A stretch of 64,000 nt of DNA, taken from assembly GCF_013085255.1 (NCBI RefSeq), contig NZ_JABFCX010000002.1, positions 920,501-984,500 of the forward strand. Direction: 5' to 3'. The translations under genes and the position numbers were made by a program. This DNA is from Parvularcula mediterranea (GTDB lineage Bacteria > Pseudomonadota > Alphaproteobacteria > Caulobacterales > Parvularculaceae). The notes below the pieces were generated by a model. It did no database searches. It had not been told where the DNA came from and saw only the letters and a program-made list of their open reading frames with translations. Below are positions 7,559 to 16,814 of this stretch, one piece after another (the first letter of the stretch is position 1; the number at the start of each line of letters is the position of its first letter).

Positions 7559-9136
7559 ATGGCCGTCACAGCCAATAAACTTGAACTGATGCAGATCGCC
7601 CGTGCTGTGGCGATGGAGAAGTCCATCGACATGGACATCGTCATTGAGGCGATGGAGGATGCGCTCTCCCGTGCGGCGAAGTCCCGCTACGGTCAGGAGA
7701 CGAACATCCGTGTCGAGATCGACCCAAAAACCGGCGAACAGCGCCTGTGGCGGCTGATGGAGGTCGTGGACGAGGTCGAGAATGACTCGACTGAGATCAA
7801 CCTCAAGGCGGCCCAGCGTTCGAACCCCGAAGCTGAAGTCGGTGACTTCCTCTCCGATCCCCTGCCGCCAGTGGATTTTGGCCGTGTCGCAGCCCTCGCC
7901 GCGAAGCAGACCATCACCCAGCGCATGCGCGATGCCGAGCGTGACAATCAGTATGAAGATTACAAGGATCGCGTTGGCGAGATCATTTCGGGCGTCATCA
8001 AGCGCCTCGAATATGGCCACGTCATCGTCGACCTCGGCAAAGGCGAAGCGGTCATCCGCCGCGACCAGCAGATCCCGCGCGAGCCCCTGCGCCAGGGCGA
8101 CCGCGTCCGCGCTTACATCGCTGACGTCCGCCGTGAGGCTCGTGGCCCGCAGATCTTCCTATCGCGTAACCACCCGCAATTCATGGCAAAACTCTTCGAG
8201 CAGGAAGTGCCGGAAGTCTATGACGGCGTGATCGAGATCAAGGCCGTGGCCCGCGATGCAGGCTCCCGCGCCAAGATCGGCGTCTACTCAAACGACAGCA
8301 GCATCGACCCCGTCGGCGCCTGTGTCGGTATGCGCGGCAGCCGCGTTCAAGCCGTCGTCGGTGAACTCGCTGGCGAGAAGATCGACATCGTTCCGTGGTC
8401 GGAAGACATCGCCACCTTCTGCGTCAACGCGCTTGCCCCGGCTGAGGTCGCCAAGGTCGTCCTCGACGAAGAGCTTGAGCGCATCGAAGTGGTCGTCCCT
8501 GACGAGCAGCTCTCCCTCGCCATCGGCCGCCGCGGCCAGAACGTCCGCCTCGCAAGCCAGCTGACCGGCTTCGAGATCGACATCATGACCGAGGAAGAAG
8601 AGAGCGAGAAGCGCCAGAAGGAGTATGCGGAGCGTTCCAAGCTCTTCATGGAAGTCCTCGACGTCGACGACATGATCGCCAACCTCCTCGTGGCCGAGGG
8701 CTTCGCCCGGGTCGAGGAAGTGGCTTACGTCGACATCAACGAGATCGCCCTGATCGAAGGTTTTGACGATGAAACCGCCGAAGAGCTTCAGGCCCGTGCC
8801 CAGGAGTACCTTGAGAAGGAACGTCAGGAGCTCGACGCCAAGCGCACCGAGATGGGTGTCGAAGACGCCATGCTCGAATTCGAACAGCTCGACCTCAAGA
8901 TGATCGTCGCCCTCGCCGAGGAAGGCGTGAAGTCGGTCGAGGACCTCGCTGGCTGCGTCGCTGACGACCTCACCGGTTGGACCGAGCGGGTCGACGGCGA
9001 GAAGAAGCACTATGAGGGCATGCTGGAGAAGTTCCGCATCAAGCCTGACGCTGCTGAAGAGCTGATCGCCGAAGCCCGTGGCCGCATGGGCTGGGACGAC
9101 GAGGAAGAAGGCGAAGAGGCGGAACAGACCGCCTGA
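7559..9136 (+). CDS. nusA: Transcription termination/antitermination factor NusA
   Basis: NusA binds RNA polymerase and RNA, and controls pausing, termination and antitermination. The 525-aa protein has the N-terminal polymerase-binding domain (about 1-130), an S1 domain ([20 protein letters not shown]), two KH domains with [19 protein letters not shown] and [16 protein letters not shown], and C-terminal helix-hairpin-helix repeats ending in an acidic tail. Order and length are normal for alphaproteobacteria. In most genomes ylxR and infB follow directly; here they lie 28 kb away and a histidine kinase gene follows instead. Confidence 0.97.
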   Translation: MAVTANKLELMQIARAVAMEKSIDMDIVIEAMEDALSRAAKSRYGQETNIRVEIDPKTGEQRLWRLMEVVDEVENDSTEINLKAAQRSNPEAEVGDFLSDPLPPVDFGRVAALAAKQTITQRMRDAERDNQYEDYKDRVGEIISGVIKRLEYGHVIVDLGKGEAVIRRDQQIPREPLRQGDRVRAYIADVRREARGPQIFLSRNHPQFMAKLFEQEVPEVYDGVIEIKAVARDAGSRAKIGVYSNDSSIDPVGACVGMRGSRVQAVVGELAGEKIDIVPWSEDIATFCVNALAPAEVAKVVLDEELERIEVVVPDEQLSLAIGRRGQNVRLASQLTGFEIDIMTEEEESEKRQKEYAERSKLFMEVLDVDDMIANLLVAEGFARVEEVAYVDINEIALIEGFDDETAEELQARAQEYLEKERQELDAKRTEMGVEDAMLEFEQLDLKMIVALAEEGVKSVEDLAGCVADDLTGWTERVDGEKKHYEGMLEKFRIKPDAAEELIAEARGRMGWDDEEEGEEAEQTA

Positions 9137-9165
9137 TTTTTCCGCTCACAGGGCGTTTCTGATAA

Positions 9166-9222
9166 AATTGTCCGGAGTTTACAAAGCTCCGGACAATTGA
9201 ACCTGATGTAAGCAACATCAGG
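9166..9222. promoter_or_regulatory. Two perfect inverted repeats between nusA and the histidine kinase
   Basis: AATTGTCCGGAG pairs perfectly with CTCCGGACAATT across a 9-nt loop at 9166-9198. CCTGATGT pairs with ACATCAGG across 5 nt at 9202-9222. Neither is followed by a T-run, so a classic intrinsic terminator is doubtful. They may end the nusA transcript by another route, or act as operators for the kinase gene, which starts 19 nt later. Confidence 0.6.
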
Positions 9223-9241
9223 GATTTAGAGGCGTTTTCCT

Positions 9242-11782
9242 GTGGTTTTCCAACGGTCGCTGATCGGACGGCTGATCGCGGTGGCTTTGATGGCCGCCGT
9301 AGGCACGATCACGGTCGTCTCGGTGGTGATCTATTCCATCGCCTACGAGGAAACCGAAGCGGTCCGCATCGAGGCCCTTCTCGACAAGACCGTCGCCCGC
9401 GCAGGACAGCAGCGCGCCACCTTCAGCCAGCTTGAAACTGCGCTCCTCGAGAGCCGCGCCACCTTCGAGCGCATCGCCGAAGAGCTGGATGTCGACGCGA
9501 GCCAAGACCGGTTCAGGACGCTCTTCCCCTCCTTCTTCGACGGGACGCGACGAAGCTCCGATGCGCTGTATGACGGCGTGACGGATCCCTATGGCCACAC
9601 CGACATGGGGATGGCGGGGTTCTTTCCTCGCGAGAAAGAACTGAACGGCGAGCGCCTCCTCCACGCCATGGCAGCCTTTGAAACGGTCCGGCGCTTCGGA
9701 CCGTCGCTGCACGGACAGCTCCCGAATTTCTGGTGGTACTCCCACCACGGCGACATCATCGTCTTCGCTCCGGACCGGCCCGATCAGCTCCGCCCCTATC
9801 GCTTCGACCTGCCCGCAGATTTCGATTTCTCCGACCAGGAGATTGCCCAGCTTTCCACTCTCGCGGTGAACCCCCAGCGCACCATGGCCTGCGGCAAGCT
9901 CAGCCCGATGGTCTATGAGGCGAGCGGCGCGAACACGGTGCTGACGTCGAGCTGTCAGATCCCGCTCGATACAGAAGATGGGGTCCCCATCGGCTCCTTC
10001 GGCGTTACGCTCGCCCTCACCGGCTGGATGAACGAGACCGTCGCCACCGACGACACCGAAGAGTACAGCTTCATGCTGGTCAGCCCGCGCTATGGCCTCC
10101 TTGCGCACTCTGATCTCACAACCGGCGGCTCTGCAGAAGAAGTCGCTCGCTTCGCCGAGCGCGAGGGGCTCGCCGAGTTCATCGATCAGCTGCAAGGCAA
10201 GGGCGGCGTGATCATGCCCGAGAGCGGCAATTCGCTCGTCACCTACGCCATGATCGATGGTCCTGACTGGGTGCTCGTGGCGGTGAAGGACCGTGCCATC
10301 ATCGCAGGAGCGGCAGCGTCGGTGGCGTTGCGGGCAACACTCGCCATGGCGGTGACGGCAGCGCTCCTGATGCTGATCATCTGTATTCTAATCTGGAACG
10401 TGGTGGCCAAGCCGTTGAGCAGGCTTGCCAACGATGCCGAGCATGACATCACGCCGTCACTTTCCATCAAGGAGCTGACCGCTCGCTCTGACGAAATCGG
10501 CCGCCTCGCCAAGTCACTCCAACAGCGTGACGACAGGGTTCAAGGCCTTGTCGAAACCCTCGAAGACAAGGTGGATGAGCGAACGGCAGAGCTCGCCTCG
10601 GCGACCCGCCTTGCAGAGTCGGCGAACGACGCGAAGACGGCCTTCCTTGCGACGATGAGTCATGAAATCCGTACACCGATGAACGGTGTCGTCGGCATGG
10701 CCGAGGCGCTTGGGCGCACCGAGCTGTCTCAGGAACAGCGCGACTATCTCGCCGTCATGCAGAGCTCTGGCGGGGCGCTCCTTGCACTGATCGACGATAT
10801 TCTCGACATCTCGAAGATCGAAGCTGGCAAGCTGACGCTGGAGCCGATGCCGGTTCATCCAGCTGAAGTTGTGGACGAGGTGTGCGGCCTTTATCGCGCT
10901 GCCGCCGACCGGAAAGACATCGAACTCATCAGCGAGACCGAACAGCTGTCGAGCGAGCCGATCGTCACTGACCAGCTCCGCCTCCGCCAGATCATCTCCA
11001 ACCTCGTCTCCAATGCCATCAAGTTCACCGAGCAAGGCTTCGTCCGGGTCGAGGCGCGCGCCCTCCGCGATGGCCGGCTGCAGGTGGTGGTCGAGGACAC
11101 AGGGCCGGGCATCCCTGCGAAAATGCAGGCGACCATCTTCAACAAGTTCGAGCAGGCCGAGACATCAACGACCCGCCGCTTTGGCGGCACGGGTCTTGGC
11201 CTCGCCATCTCCCGTGAGCTGAGCCACCTCCTCGGCGGCAGCCTCGAGCTGCAGTCGGAAGAGGGTCGCGGGGCGCGCTTCATCCTGACCATCGCATCCC
11301 AAGGCGAGGCTCAGGTGCGCGAGCCGGTCTTCAAGACCCCGGCTGCCAACAGCGATGACGCGGACAAGGCCGTTGCGGGCATGAGGATCCTCGTCGCTGA
11401 GGACCTGGCCGTGAACCAGCAGGTCCTGGCTGCCATTTGCCGGCCGCTCGATGTGACGCTCGTAATGGCTGACAATGGCCGCGAAGCGATCGAATTCCTG
11501 AAAGAAGAGCGCTTCGACGCCGTGCTGATGGACCTCCGTATGCCGGTCATGGATGGCCTCGAAGCCATGCGCCGGATCAGGGCGGGCGAGGCGGGAGAAG
11601 ACGCAAAGGGCCTGCCAATCATCGCCCTGACGGCCAACGCGATGCGGGAGCATGTCGAGGAGAGCCTCGCTGCCGGCGCAGATGCTCATGTGGCGAAGCC
11701 CGTCTCCCGCCGCGCGCTCACGGCGGCTCTTGCCGCGCATTGCGGCCTGAGCACGCCCGCCGAAGAGCGGATCGCTTACTGA
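9242..11782 (+). CDS. Hybrid sensor histidine kinase with dCache-like periplasmic domain
   Basis: This 846-aa membrane protein has a helix at about residues 10-30, a large periplasmic region (about 32-355) with the layout of a double Cache sensor, and a second helix at about 360-385. A HAMP-like linker and coiled coil follow, then a HisKA domain with MSHEIRTPMNG (phosphoacceptor His474). The ATPase domain carries NLVSNAIKFTEQG, VEDTGPGIP and FGGTGLGLAIS, and a receiver domain has MDLRMPVMDG (Asp764). No HPt domain is present, so a separate phosphotransfer partner is expected. No response regulator lies beside it. The start is a GTG with AGAGG 9 nt upstream. The ligand is unknown. Confidence 0.93.
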   Translation: MVFQRSLIGRLIAVALMAAVGTITVVSVVIYSIAYEETEAVRIEALLDKTVARAGQQRATFSQLETALLESRATFERIAEELDVDASQDRFRTLFPSFFDGTRRSSDALYDGVTDPYGHTDMGMAGFFPREKELNGERLLHAMAAFETVRRFGPSLHGQLPNFWWYSHHGDIIVFAPDRPDQLRPYRFDLPADFDFSDQEIAQLSTLAVNPQRTMACGKLSPMVYEASGANTVLTSSCQIPLDTEDGVPIGSFGVTLALTGWMNETVATDDTEEYSFMLVSPRYGLLAHSDLTTGGSAEEVARFAEREGLAEFIDQLQGKGGVIMPESGNSLVTYAMIDGPDWVLVAVKDRAIIAGAAASVALRATLAMAVTAALLMLIICILIWNVVAKPLSRLANDAEHDITPSLSIKELTARSDEIGRLAKSLQQRDDRVQGLVETLEDKVDERTAELASATRLAESANDAKTAFLATMSHEIRTPMNGVVGMAEALGRTELSQEQRDYLAVMQSSGGALLALIDDILDISKIEAGKLTLEPMPVHPAEVVDEVCGLYRAAADRKDIELISETEQLSSEPIVTDQLRLRQIISNLVSNAIKFTEQGFVRVEARALRDGRLQVVVEDTGPGIPAKMQATIFNKFEQAETSTTRRFGGTGLGLAISRELSHLLGGSLELQSEEGRGARFILTIASQGEAQVREPVFKTPAANSDDADKAVAGMRILVAEDLAVNQQVLAAICRPLDVTLVMADNGREAIEFLKEERFDAVLMDLRMPVMDGLEAMRRIRAGEAGEDAKGLPIIALTANAMREHVEESLAAGADAHVAKPVSRRALTAALAAHCGLSTPAEERIAY

Positions 11783-11824
11783 TCGCCTTGCGAAGCCTTT
11801 GTCTTTGCGCGACAGAGGCCAGCG

Positions 11825-12646
11825 ATGACCGAACTGCCCCCCGTCTCCGCCTATATCAGGACCAAGAACGAAGCCCGCCGCATCGGTGAGGTCGTGCGCG
11901 CCGCGAAGAAGGCTGCGCGCGAAGTGATTGTCGTGGACTCAGGCTCCGACGACGGGACGGAAAGGATCGCCGAGGAAGCTGGCGCCATCGTCCACCACGT
12001 GCCCTGGCGCGGGAATGGTGGGCAGAAGCGGGCCGCGGAAGACCTCTGCACCCATGACTGGCTCCTCGATCTCGACGCCGACGAGGTGATCGATGACGAG
12101 ATGGCCGCCTCGATCAGGGCCTTCTTCGAGGATGGCGGCGAGCCTTCGAACCCCGTCTACGGCCTCCGTCAGGTCCATGCCGTCCCCTTTGGCAAGCCCT
12201 GGTACGGCACCGATATCATCGTGAAGAACAAGTTCTACGACCGGCGGCAGATCAGGATCCCTGACCACCCCGCGTGGGACCAGCTCGAATACTCCAAGAA
12301 GACGAGCCCGCGCCTTGGCGGCTTCATGCTCCACTACATGTTCTCCGACATCGGGGACCTGGCGAAGAAGCAGGAGCGCAACATGACGCGCCGCGCCGCC
12401 GGGGTGAAGCAGAAGGCCAAATGGGTGCTGGCCCTGAGGATCGTTTTCAACCTGCCGATCTATTTCCTGAAGCGTTATCTCGGGAAGGCGCTCTTCCGTA
12501 AGGGAATCTACGGGTTCGCTTTCTCGATGACGATCGCCTACGGCAGGTGGCTGAAGGACGTGAAACTCTATGAGCGGCACCTCGCCGCCGAACAGGAAGC
12601 GAAGGAGGCAGAAGCCTCCTCGAAGACGGAGCCGCAGAATGCTTAA
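11825..12646 (+). CDS. Family 2 glycosyltransferase, LPS-core (KdtX/WaaE) type
   Basis: The 273-aa protein has the GT-A motifs AYIRTKNEARRIGEVVRAA, EVIVVDSGSDDGTERIAEE and LLDLDADEVID, the last holding the metal-binding DxD. The overall pattern resembles the WaaE/KdtX group, which adds glucose to the inner core of lipopolysaccharide. The C-terminal region, with FNLPIYFLKRYLGKALFRKG, is basic and amphipathic, suiting contact with the inner membrane. It overlaps the following oxygenase gene by 8 nt, so the two are likely co-translated. Core glycosylation is an inference from family resemblance. Confidence 0.88.
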   Translation: MTELPPVSAYIRTKNEARRIGEVVRAAKKAAREVIVVDSGSDDGTERIAEEAGAIVHHVPWRGNGGQKRAAEDLCTHDWLLDLDADEVIDDEMAASIRAFFEDGGEPSNPVYGLRQVHAVPFGKPWYGTDIIVKNKFYDRRQIRIPDHPAWDQLEYSKKTSPRLGGFMLHYMFSDIGDLAKKQERNMTRRAAGVKQKAKWVLALRIVFNLPIYFLKRYLGKALFRKGIYGFAFSMTIAYGRWLKDVKLYERHLAAEQEAKEAEASSKTEPQNA

Positions 12647-13274
12647 TTTCGACGCGCTGAGATCCGCCCGTACACGGACTGAACCCTTCACTTATATCGT
12701 GGCCGAAGGCGCGGTGACCTCCGAGGAAGCCGCCAGCGTCCGGGAAGACTATCCTGCGATCGACAAGACCGGCTACCTGCCGCTTTCGAAGCTCGACAGT
12801 CAGGGTAAGTTTCAGGAACTGGTCGAAGACCTGCAGTCTCCCGAACTTGCCGAAGTCCTCTCCGAGAAGCTCGGCCTCGACCTTATCGGCAAGCCGCGGA
12901 TGATCACGGTACGGAAGCTTTCAAAGCTCGGTGATGGCCGGATCCACAACGACTCCGTCTCCAAGATCTGCACCATGCTGATCTATCTCAATGATGGTTG
13001 GGACAAGGAAGAAGGCGGCGCTATCCGTGCCCTGAACGGTGAGCACGACATGGATGACTTTGCCGAAGAGGTGGAGCCCTTGGCAGGCAACGTCTTCGCC
13101 TTCGCCCGCTCCGAGACGAGTTGGCACGGCCACCCGCCCTTCGCCGGCGAGCGCTACGTCATCCAGACCACCTTCCTGACCAGCCAGGAAGAACTCGACC
13201 GCAAGGAAAACAGAGGCGGCATCCAGTTCGCGCTGAAGAAGATCTTCGAACGCTTCCAGGGCGGCAGAGCCTGA
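12639..13274 (+). CDS. 2-oxoglutarate/Fe(II)-dependent dioxygenase family protein
   Basis: The 211-aa protein has the features of a prolyl-4-hydroxylase-like oxygenase: an iron-binding HxD in RIHNDSVSKICTMLIYLN (His103, Asp105), a distal histidine in SWHGHPPF (His163 or His165), and the 2-oxoglutarate-binding Arg172 in GERYVIQTTF. GGAIRALNG between them is typical of the jelly-roll core. The start ATG lies inside the end of the upstream glycosyltransferase gene (8-nt overlap). That coupling suggests it hydroxylates a lipid or sugar made by the partner, but the substrate cannot be read from the sequence. Confidence 0.85.
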   Translation: MLNFDALRSARTRTEPFTYIVAEGAVTSEEAASVREDYPAIDKTGYLPLSKLDSQGKFQELVEDLQSPELAEVLSEKLGLDLIGKPRMITVRKLSKLGDGRIHNDSVSKICTMLIYLNDGWDKEEGGAIRALNGEHDMDDFAEEVEPLAGNVFAFARSETSWHGHPPFAGERYVIQTTFLTSQEELDRKENRGGIQFALKKIFERFQGGRA

Positions 13275-13283
13275 ACAAGAAAT

Positions 13284-13362
13284 GCCTCTCCCTCGGGAGA
13301 GGCCAGCGAGCACGGACGAAGGTCCGGGCAAGCGGGAGAGGGGCGCCCCCTCTCCCCGCGGG
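13284..13362. repeat. Palindromic intergenic repeat
   Basis: CCTCTCCC-TC-GGGAGAGG at 13285-13302 shares its core with the repeat between metK and trmB. A second palindrome, GCGGGAGAGGGG facing CCCCCTCTCCCCGC, covers 13332-13359. The element sits between two converging genes and could terminate transcription from either side. Confidence 0.75.
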
Positions 13363-13370
13363 TACTAAGC

Positions 13371-13940
13371 CTAAGCCGCAGCCGCTTCGCTGCGCGGTTG
13401 CCAAGCGAAAGCCTTGAAGCCCTCGTCAACCGGGGTCTGGGCGAAGTGGTTGACGTAGTTCGACATCACCTTGTGCGACACGCCGAGAATCACATCGAGC
13501 ACCGTGCGCTGATCATATCCGTGGGCGAAGAAGGCTTGGGTGTCAGCCTCCGAGACCACACCGCGCTGGCGGACGACCTTGAGGGTGAACTGGCGAAGGG
13601 CTTCGAGCTTTTCGTCCGGTAGCGGACGGTTTTCGCGAAGGGCTTCGATCACCTCGTCACGCACGCCTTGCGATTTTGCGATGCCGGTGTGGGCGGGCAC
13701 ACAATAGTGACAGTCGTGCTCGACATTGATCGTCAGCCAGACCGTGTTGCGCTCTTCTGGCGTCAGGGAGCTCGCCTCGAAGAGACCCGCGAGGGTCTGG
13801 TAGGCTTCGAGGTGCTGCGGGCTCGTCGCCATCACACCGTAGAGGTTCGGGACGAAACCGAGCTGCTGCTTGGCAGCTTCGAGACGTTGCTTGGCACCTT
13901 CGGGTGCGTTGTCCGTAGTCAGAATATCAAACTGAGCCAT
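13371..13940 (-). CDS. Carboxymuconolactone decarboxylase / AhpD-like family protein
   Basis: The 189-aa protein carries the AhpD-type redox motif HDCHYCVPAHT, with Cys77 and Cys80 and a nearby histidine, in an all-helical fold of the usual length. Members act as peroxidase partners or related thiol enzymes. The N-terminus LGFVPNLYGVMATSPQHLEAY fits the alkylhydroperoxidase-related subgroup. The start is the second ATG of an ATGATG pair, 5 nt after AAAGGAGG. Upstream in-frame ATGs lack this spacing. It is a single gene convergent with the oxygenase. Physiological substrate unknown. Confidence 0.85.
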   Translation of the reverse strand: MAQFDILTTDNAPEGAKQRLEAAKQQLGFVPNLYGVMATSPQHLEAYQTLAGLFEASSLTPEERNTVWLTINVEHDCHYCVPAHTGIAKSQGVRDEVIEALRENRPLPDEKLEALRQFTLKVVRQRGVVSEADTQAFFAHGYDQRTVLDVILGVSHKVMSNYVNHFAQTPVDEGFKAFAWQPRSEAAAA

Positions 13941-14037
13941 CATGGCCTCCTTTGTCATGGCGCCTTGTTCGCCATGGGGGCCCAGATGGTGACAGACAGG
14001 ATGCATGCGATCCTGAAACTCTCTCTTGCGGCCAGGG

Positions 14038-14064
14038 CAAAACCCCGCCGCAGGAGCGGGGTTT
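14038..14064 (-). terminator. Intrinsic terminator of the DUF2780-like gene
   Basis: Read on the minus strand, AACCCCGC and GCGGGGTT pair across a 7-nt loop and are followed by TTTT. The stem begins at the stop codon of the upstream gene. Confidence 0.75.
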
Positions 14065-14494
14065 AGTCAAGGAAACCCTTGAGGGCCGGGACGGAGCCAA
14101 TCAGCTCGCGGACCGTGTCCTCGCCGACATTCTCGACCATGAAGTCCTTCACGACGGGCATCATGTCCTTGGCCTGGTCGACCGACAGGCCTGTTTGCTG
14201 GAAGGCCGAGAAGGCCGAAAGCGCTTCGCCAGCCTTGCCGCCGAGGGCACCGGCCGCTGCGCCAAGAAGGCCGCCCATGAGACCGCCCCCTGAAGGGGTG
14301 GGGTTCTCGCCGCCAGCGGGGAACTGGTCAGCCAGCGCCTCGGCACCTGCGACCTTGGAGAAAAGCTCGCCCAGCGCGGGCTGGCCTGCGGCCTGGTCCT
14401 TGAGAAGACCCAGCAGGACACCGACGCCCTGCTCCGCAGTGGCATCCGCGATACCGAGCTTGTTGGCGACGAGTTTGACGAGTTGTTCGATCAT
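14063..14494 (-). CDS. DUF2780-like small protein
   Basis: The 143-aa protein begins IEQLVKLVANKLGIADATAEQGVGVLLGLLKD and continues with a Gly/Ala-rich middle (GGGLMGGLLGAAAGALGGKAGEALS) and a helical C-terminus, FSAFQQTGLSVDQAKDMMP. This is the layout of DUF2780/VcgC-type proteins, whose role is unknown. No signal peptide is obvious, though the Gly/Ala segment could associate with membranes. The ATG at 14494 has AAGGAG 7 nt upstream and was chosen over the longer frame. The family assignment is from memory of the pattern. Confidence 0.65.
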   Translation of the reverse strand: MIEQLVKLVANKLGIADATAEQGVGVLLGLLKDQAAGQPALGELFSKVAGAEALADQFPAGGENPTPSGGGLMGGLLGAAAGALGGKAGEALSAFSAFQQTGLSVDQAKDMMPVVKDFMVENVGEDTVRELIGSVPALKGFLD

Positions 14495-14651
14495 GGAGCG
14501 CTCCTTCCCTTGAGACCCCCATTGCCTGCCCCGCCCGGGCCGATCAGGCAACGCCCCCACTGCTTATTGCAGATAGTTATGCAGCCGGACGGATGATGCC
14601 TGATGCAAGGTCAGCGCGGTTGGCCTCGCATGACGCCAAGGTGGAGAGCCC

Positions 14652-15866
14652 ATGAACCTGTTCCGTTGTTGCGCGTTTGTCTTCGCAGCCTTCAGCCTCA
14701 CCAAGCCTGCCTGTGCCCAGGAGATCGGCGTACAGACTGCCCTGACCGCCAAGCCGGTAATCGAGAGGCATGTGGAGGTCAGCTCCGTGCCTGTCGATGA
14801 ACGGGGCGGAAAGCTCTACTTGAGGGCGCAGGTCGTGGGCATCGAGCGGGAGTTCATCTTCGATACGGGCTCACCTTCGATGATCTCGAAGGAGCTTGCC
14901 TCTGAGCTTGGTCTTGAGACGATCGCTGAAAGCACCGGGATCGATGCGAACGGCCAAGCGGTCACGGCGGAGATCGCGGTTCTTGAGAGTGTGCAGCTTG
15001 GCGACGCGACGTTCAGGGACGTCCCCGTGCTGATCTTTGATTTCGCGACCATGCCTATGGGCGCATGCGTCTTCGATGGCGGCGTCCTCGGTTCAGAGCT
15101 CCTGCCGGGGAGCGCATGGCGCATCGACCTCGACCGCGGTGCGCTCGACATTGCAGCGTCGGCGGAGGCATTCGGAAAGTCGCGCAAGGTCCATAGCGCA
15201 CCGCTAACGCTTTCCGGTTTTCCGCACATGCCGTTGATCGATTATTCCGTGAACGGCTTTAGCGACAAAGCCCTCTTTGATACGGGCAACGCGGGCTCGC
15301 TCATCCTGTTTAAGGAAATCGCGAACGACCGCGAGGTCCGCAAGGCCATCAAGCGCGGCTCTGACCAGCGCGGGCGAGGCTCCGAGGGGGTTTCGGCGGG
15401 CGGCATGGGCCCCGAAGTCGAGCTCCGCCGTTTCTCGCTCAAGGACCTCAAGATCGGGAAGCACACGATTGGCAAGGTCACTGCATCGACCCGCCAGGTC
15501 CCGCCGACGCTTCTGGGCGCAGGGTTCCTGAGCGAGAACATCGTGACCCTCGACTATCCGGGTGCGACGTTCTCCTGGTCTCCACGGGAGACGCCCGCGC
15601 CTTCCAAAGCACATCAGGGCTTCGGCGTGTCCTTTGTCGACACCAAGCCGTTGGTCGTCCAGCTGTTCGAGGGGTCCGTGGCGGCAAAGCGCGGGCTACG
15701 CCTCGGCGATGAAGTTCACTCCTTGGACGGACGTTCGCTCGCCGCCGAAACGGACGATGAACGCTGCCAGCATCTCCGATGGCTGATCAATCGACCAACC
15801 GACAGGACCTTTTCCTCGGTGACCGTCCTCAGGGACGGCCAGCCGGAGTTGATCGAGCTCGAGTGA
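14652..15866 (+). CDS. Exported retropepsin-like aspartyl protease with PDZ domain
   Basis: The 404-aa precursor has a signal peptide ending near ACA-QE (residue 23). It then shows two pepsin-like half-sites in one chain: FIFDTGSPSMIS with Asp71 and ALFDTGNAGSLIL with Asp210, each followed by the hydrophobic-Gly pattern of the family. A PDZ domain covers about residues 325-395 (GFGVSFVDTKPLVVQLF, then AAKRGLRLGDEVHSLDG). It is thus a periplasmic aspartic protease with a built-in substrate-recognition or self-association domain. It stands alone, divergent from the DUF2780-like gene. Targets are unknown. Confidence 0.85.
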   Translation: MNLFRCCAFVFAAFSLTKPACAQEIGVQTALTAKPVIERHVEVSSVPVDERGGKLYLRAQVVGIEREFIFDTGSPSMISKELASELGLETIAESTGIDANGQAVTAEIAVLESVQLGDATFRDVPVLIFDFATMPMGACVFDGGVLGSELLPGSAWRIDLDRGALDIAASAEAFGKSRKVHSAPLTLSGFPHMPLIDYSVNGFSDKALFDTGNAGSLILFKEIANDREVRKAIKRGSDQRGRGSEGVSAGGMGPEVELRRFSLKDLKIGKHTIGKVTASTRQVPPTLLGAGFLSENIVTLDYPGATFSWSPRETPAPSKAHQGFGVSFVDTKPLVVQLFEGSVAAKRGLRLGDEVHSLDGRSLAAETDDERCQHLRWLINRPTDRTFSSVTVLRDGQPELIELE

Positions 15867-15886
15867 TCCCGTGAGCGGACGAAGGA

Positions 15887-16648
15887 CTAGTCCCTGAAGT
15901 CTGGCTGTTCGCGCTCGAGCTTGCGCATCAGTGCAGGCCAGATGAGCCCGTCAGCAGTCATCATCAGGCCGCCTTTACCGATCATCTCGTTCTTCTGGAT
16001 CACGGGATCCGCAGTCGGGTAGAGCGGCTTGCCCGAGGACATGGTCGCGATCTGCATCTCGCAGGCCCGCTCGAGGAAATACATCCGCGTAAACGCCTGG
16101 GCGACCGTTGCGCCGAGGGTCAGGGTGCCGTGGTTCCTGAGAAGCATAGAGCCTGCATCGCCAAGGTCCTTCTGAAGACGCGGCCGCTCATCATGGTCGA
16201 AGGCGACGCCTTCATAGTCGTGGTAGGCAAGGTCACCGATGATCAGCTGGGCGGTCTGGTTGAGAGGCAAGAGCCCCTCCTCCTGGGTCGCCACGGCCGT
16301 GCCATTGACCGTGTGGAGATGCATCACCGAATGCGCATCTTCGCGGCCCATATGGACGGCGGAGTGAATGGTGAAACCGGCGGGGTTCACATTGTACTCG
16401 CTCTCCTCGACCTTGTTGCCGTCCATGTCGATCTTCACGAGCGAGCTTGCCGTGATCTCCTCGAACAGCATGCCGTAGGGGTTGATGAGGAAATGCTCCT
16501 CAGGGCCCGGCACCCGCGCGGAGAGGTGTGTGAAGACGAGGTCGTCCCATCCAAACATCGCCACCAGACGGTAGGCTGCAGCAAGGTCGTTTCGGACCTG
16601 GCGCTCTTCTGGAGTCATCGAAGCAGGGTGCGCAGTTGTGGTGCTCAT
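15887..16648 (-). CDS. Class II aldolase/adducin family protein
   Basis: The 253-aa protein matches the class II aldolase fold. It has WDDLVFTHLSARVPG and INPYGMLFEEITASSLVKID near the N-terminus, a metal-binding HLHTVNG motif at about residue 110, and LLRNHGTLTLGATVAQAF further on. Bacterial members act on sugar phosphates or, more often in this subgroup, have no proven substrate. It is convergent with the retropepsin gene and stands alone. The substrate cannot be assigned. Confidence 0.9.
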   Translation of the reverse strand: MSTTTAHPASMTPEERQVRNDLAAAYRLVAMFGWDDLVFTHLSARVPGPEEHFLINPYGMLFEEITASSLVKIDMDGNKVEESEYNVNPAGFTIHSAVHMGREDAHSVMHLHTVNGTAVATQEEGLLPLNQTAQLIIGDLAYHDYEGVAFDHDERPRLQKDLGDAGSMLLRNHGTLTLGATVAQAFTRMYFLERACEMQIATMSSGKPLYPTADPVIQKNEMIGKGGLMMTADGLIWPALMRKLEREQPDFRD

Positions 16649-16814
16649 CGAGGTCTCATCCCTTGAGATTATCAGTTTGCGCCCAGCCTACCACGATGGC
16701 GCGGCCAGGCCAGCGGTGAGGCTCAGCAACCAAAACTGAAACTTTATTTGCGGTGCGGCGAAGCATCTTTCACGATGGGAACCAACTGTCGCAGCAGTTC
16801 CTGAGGGTGAGGGA

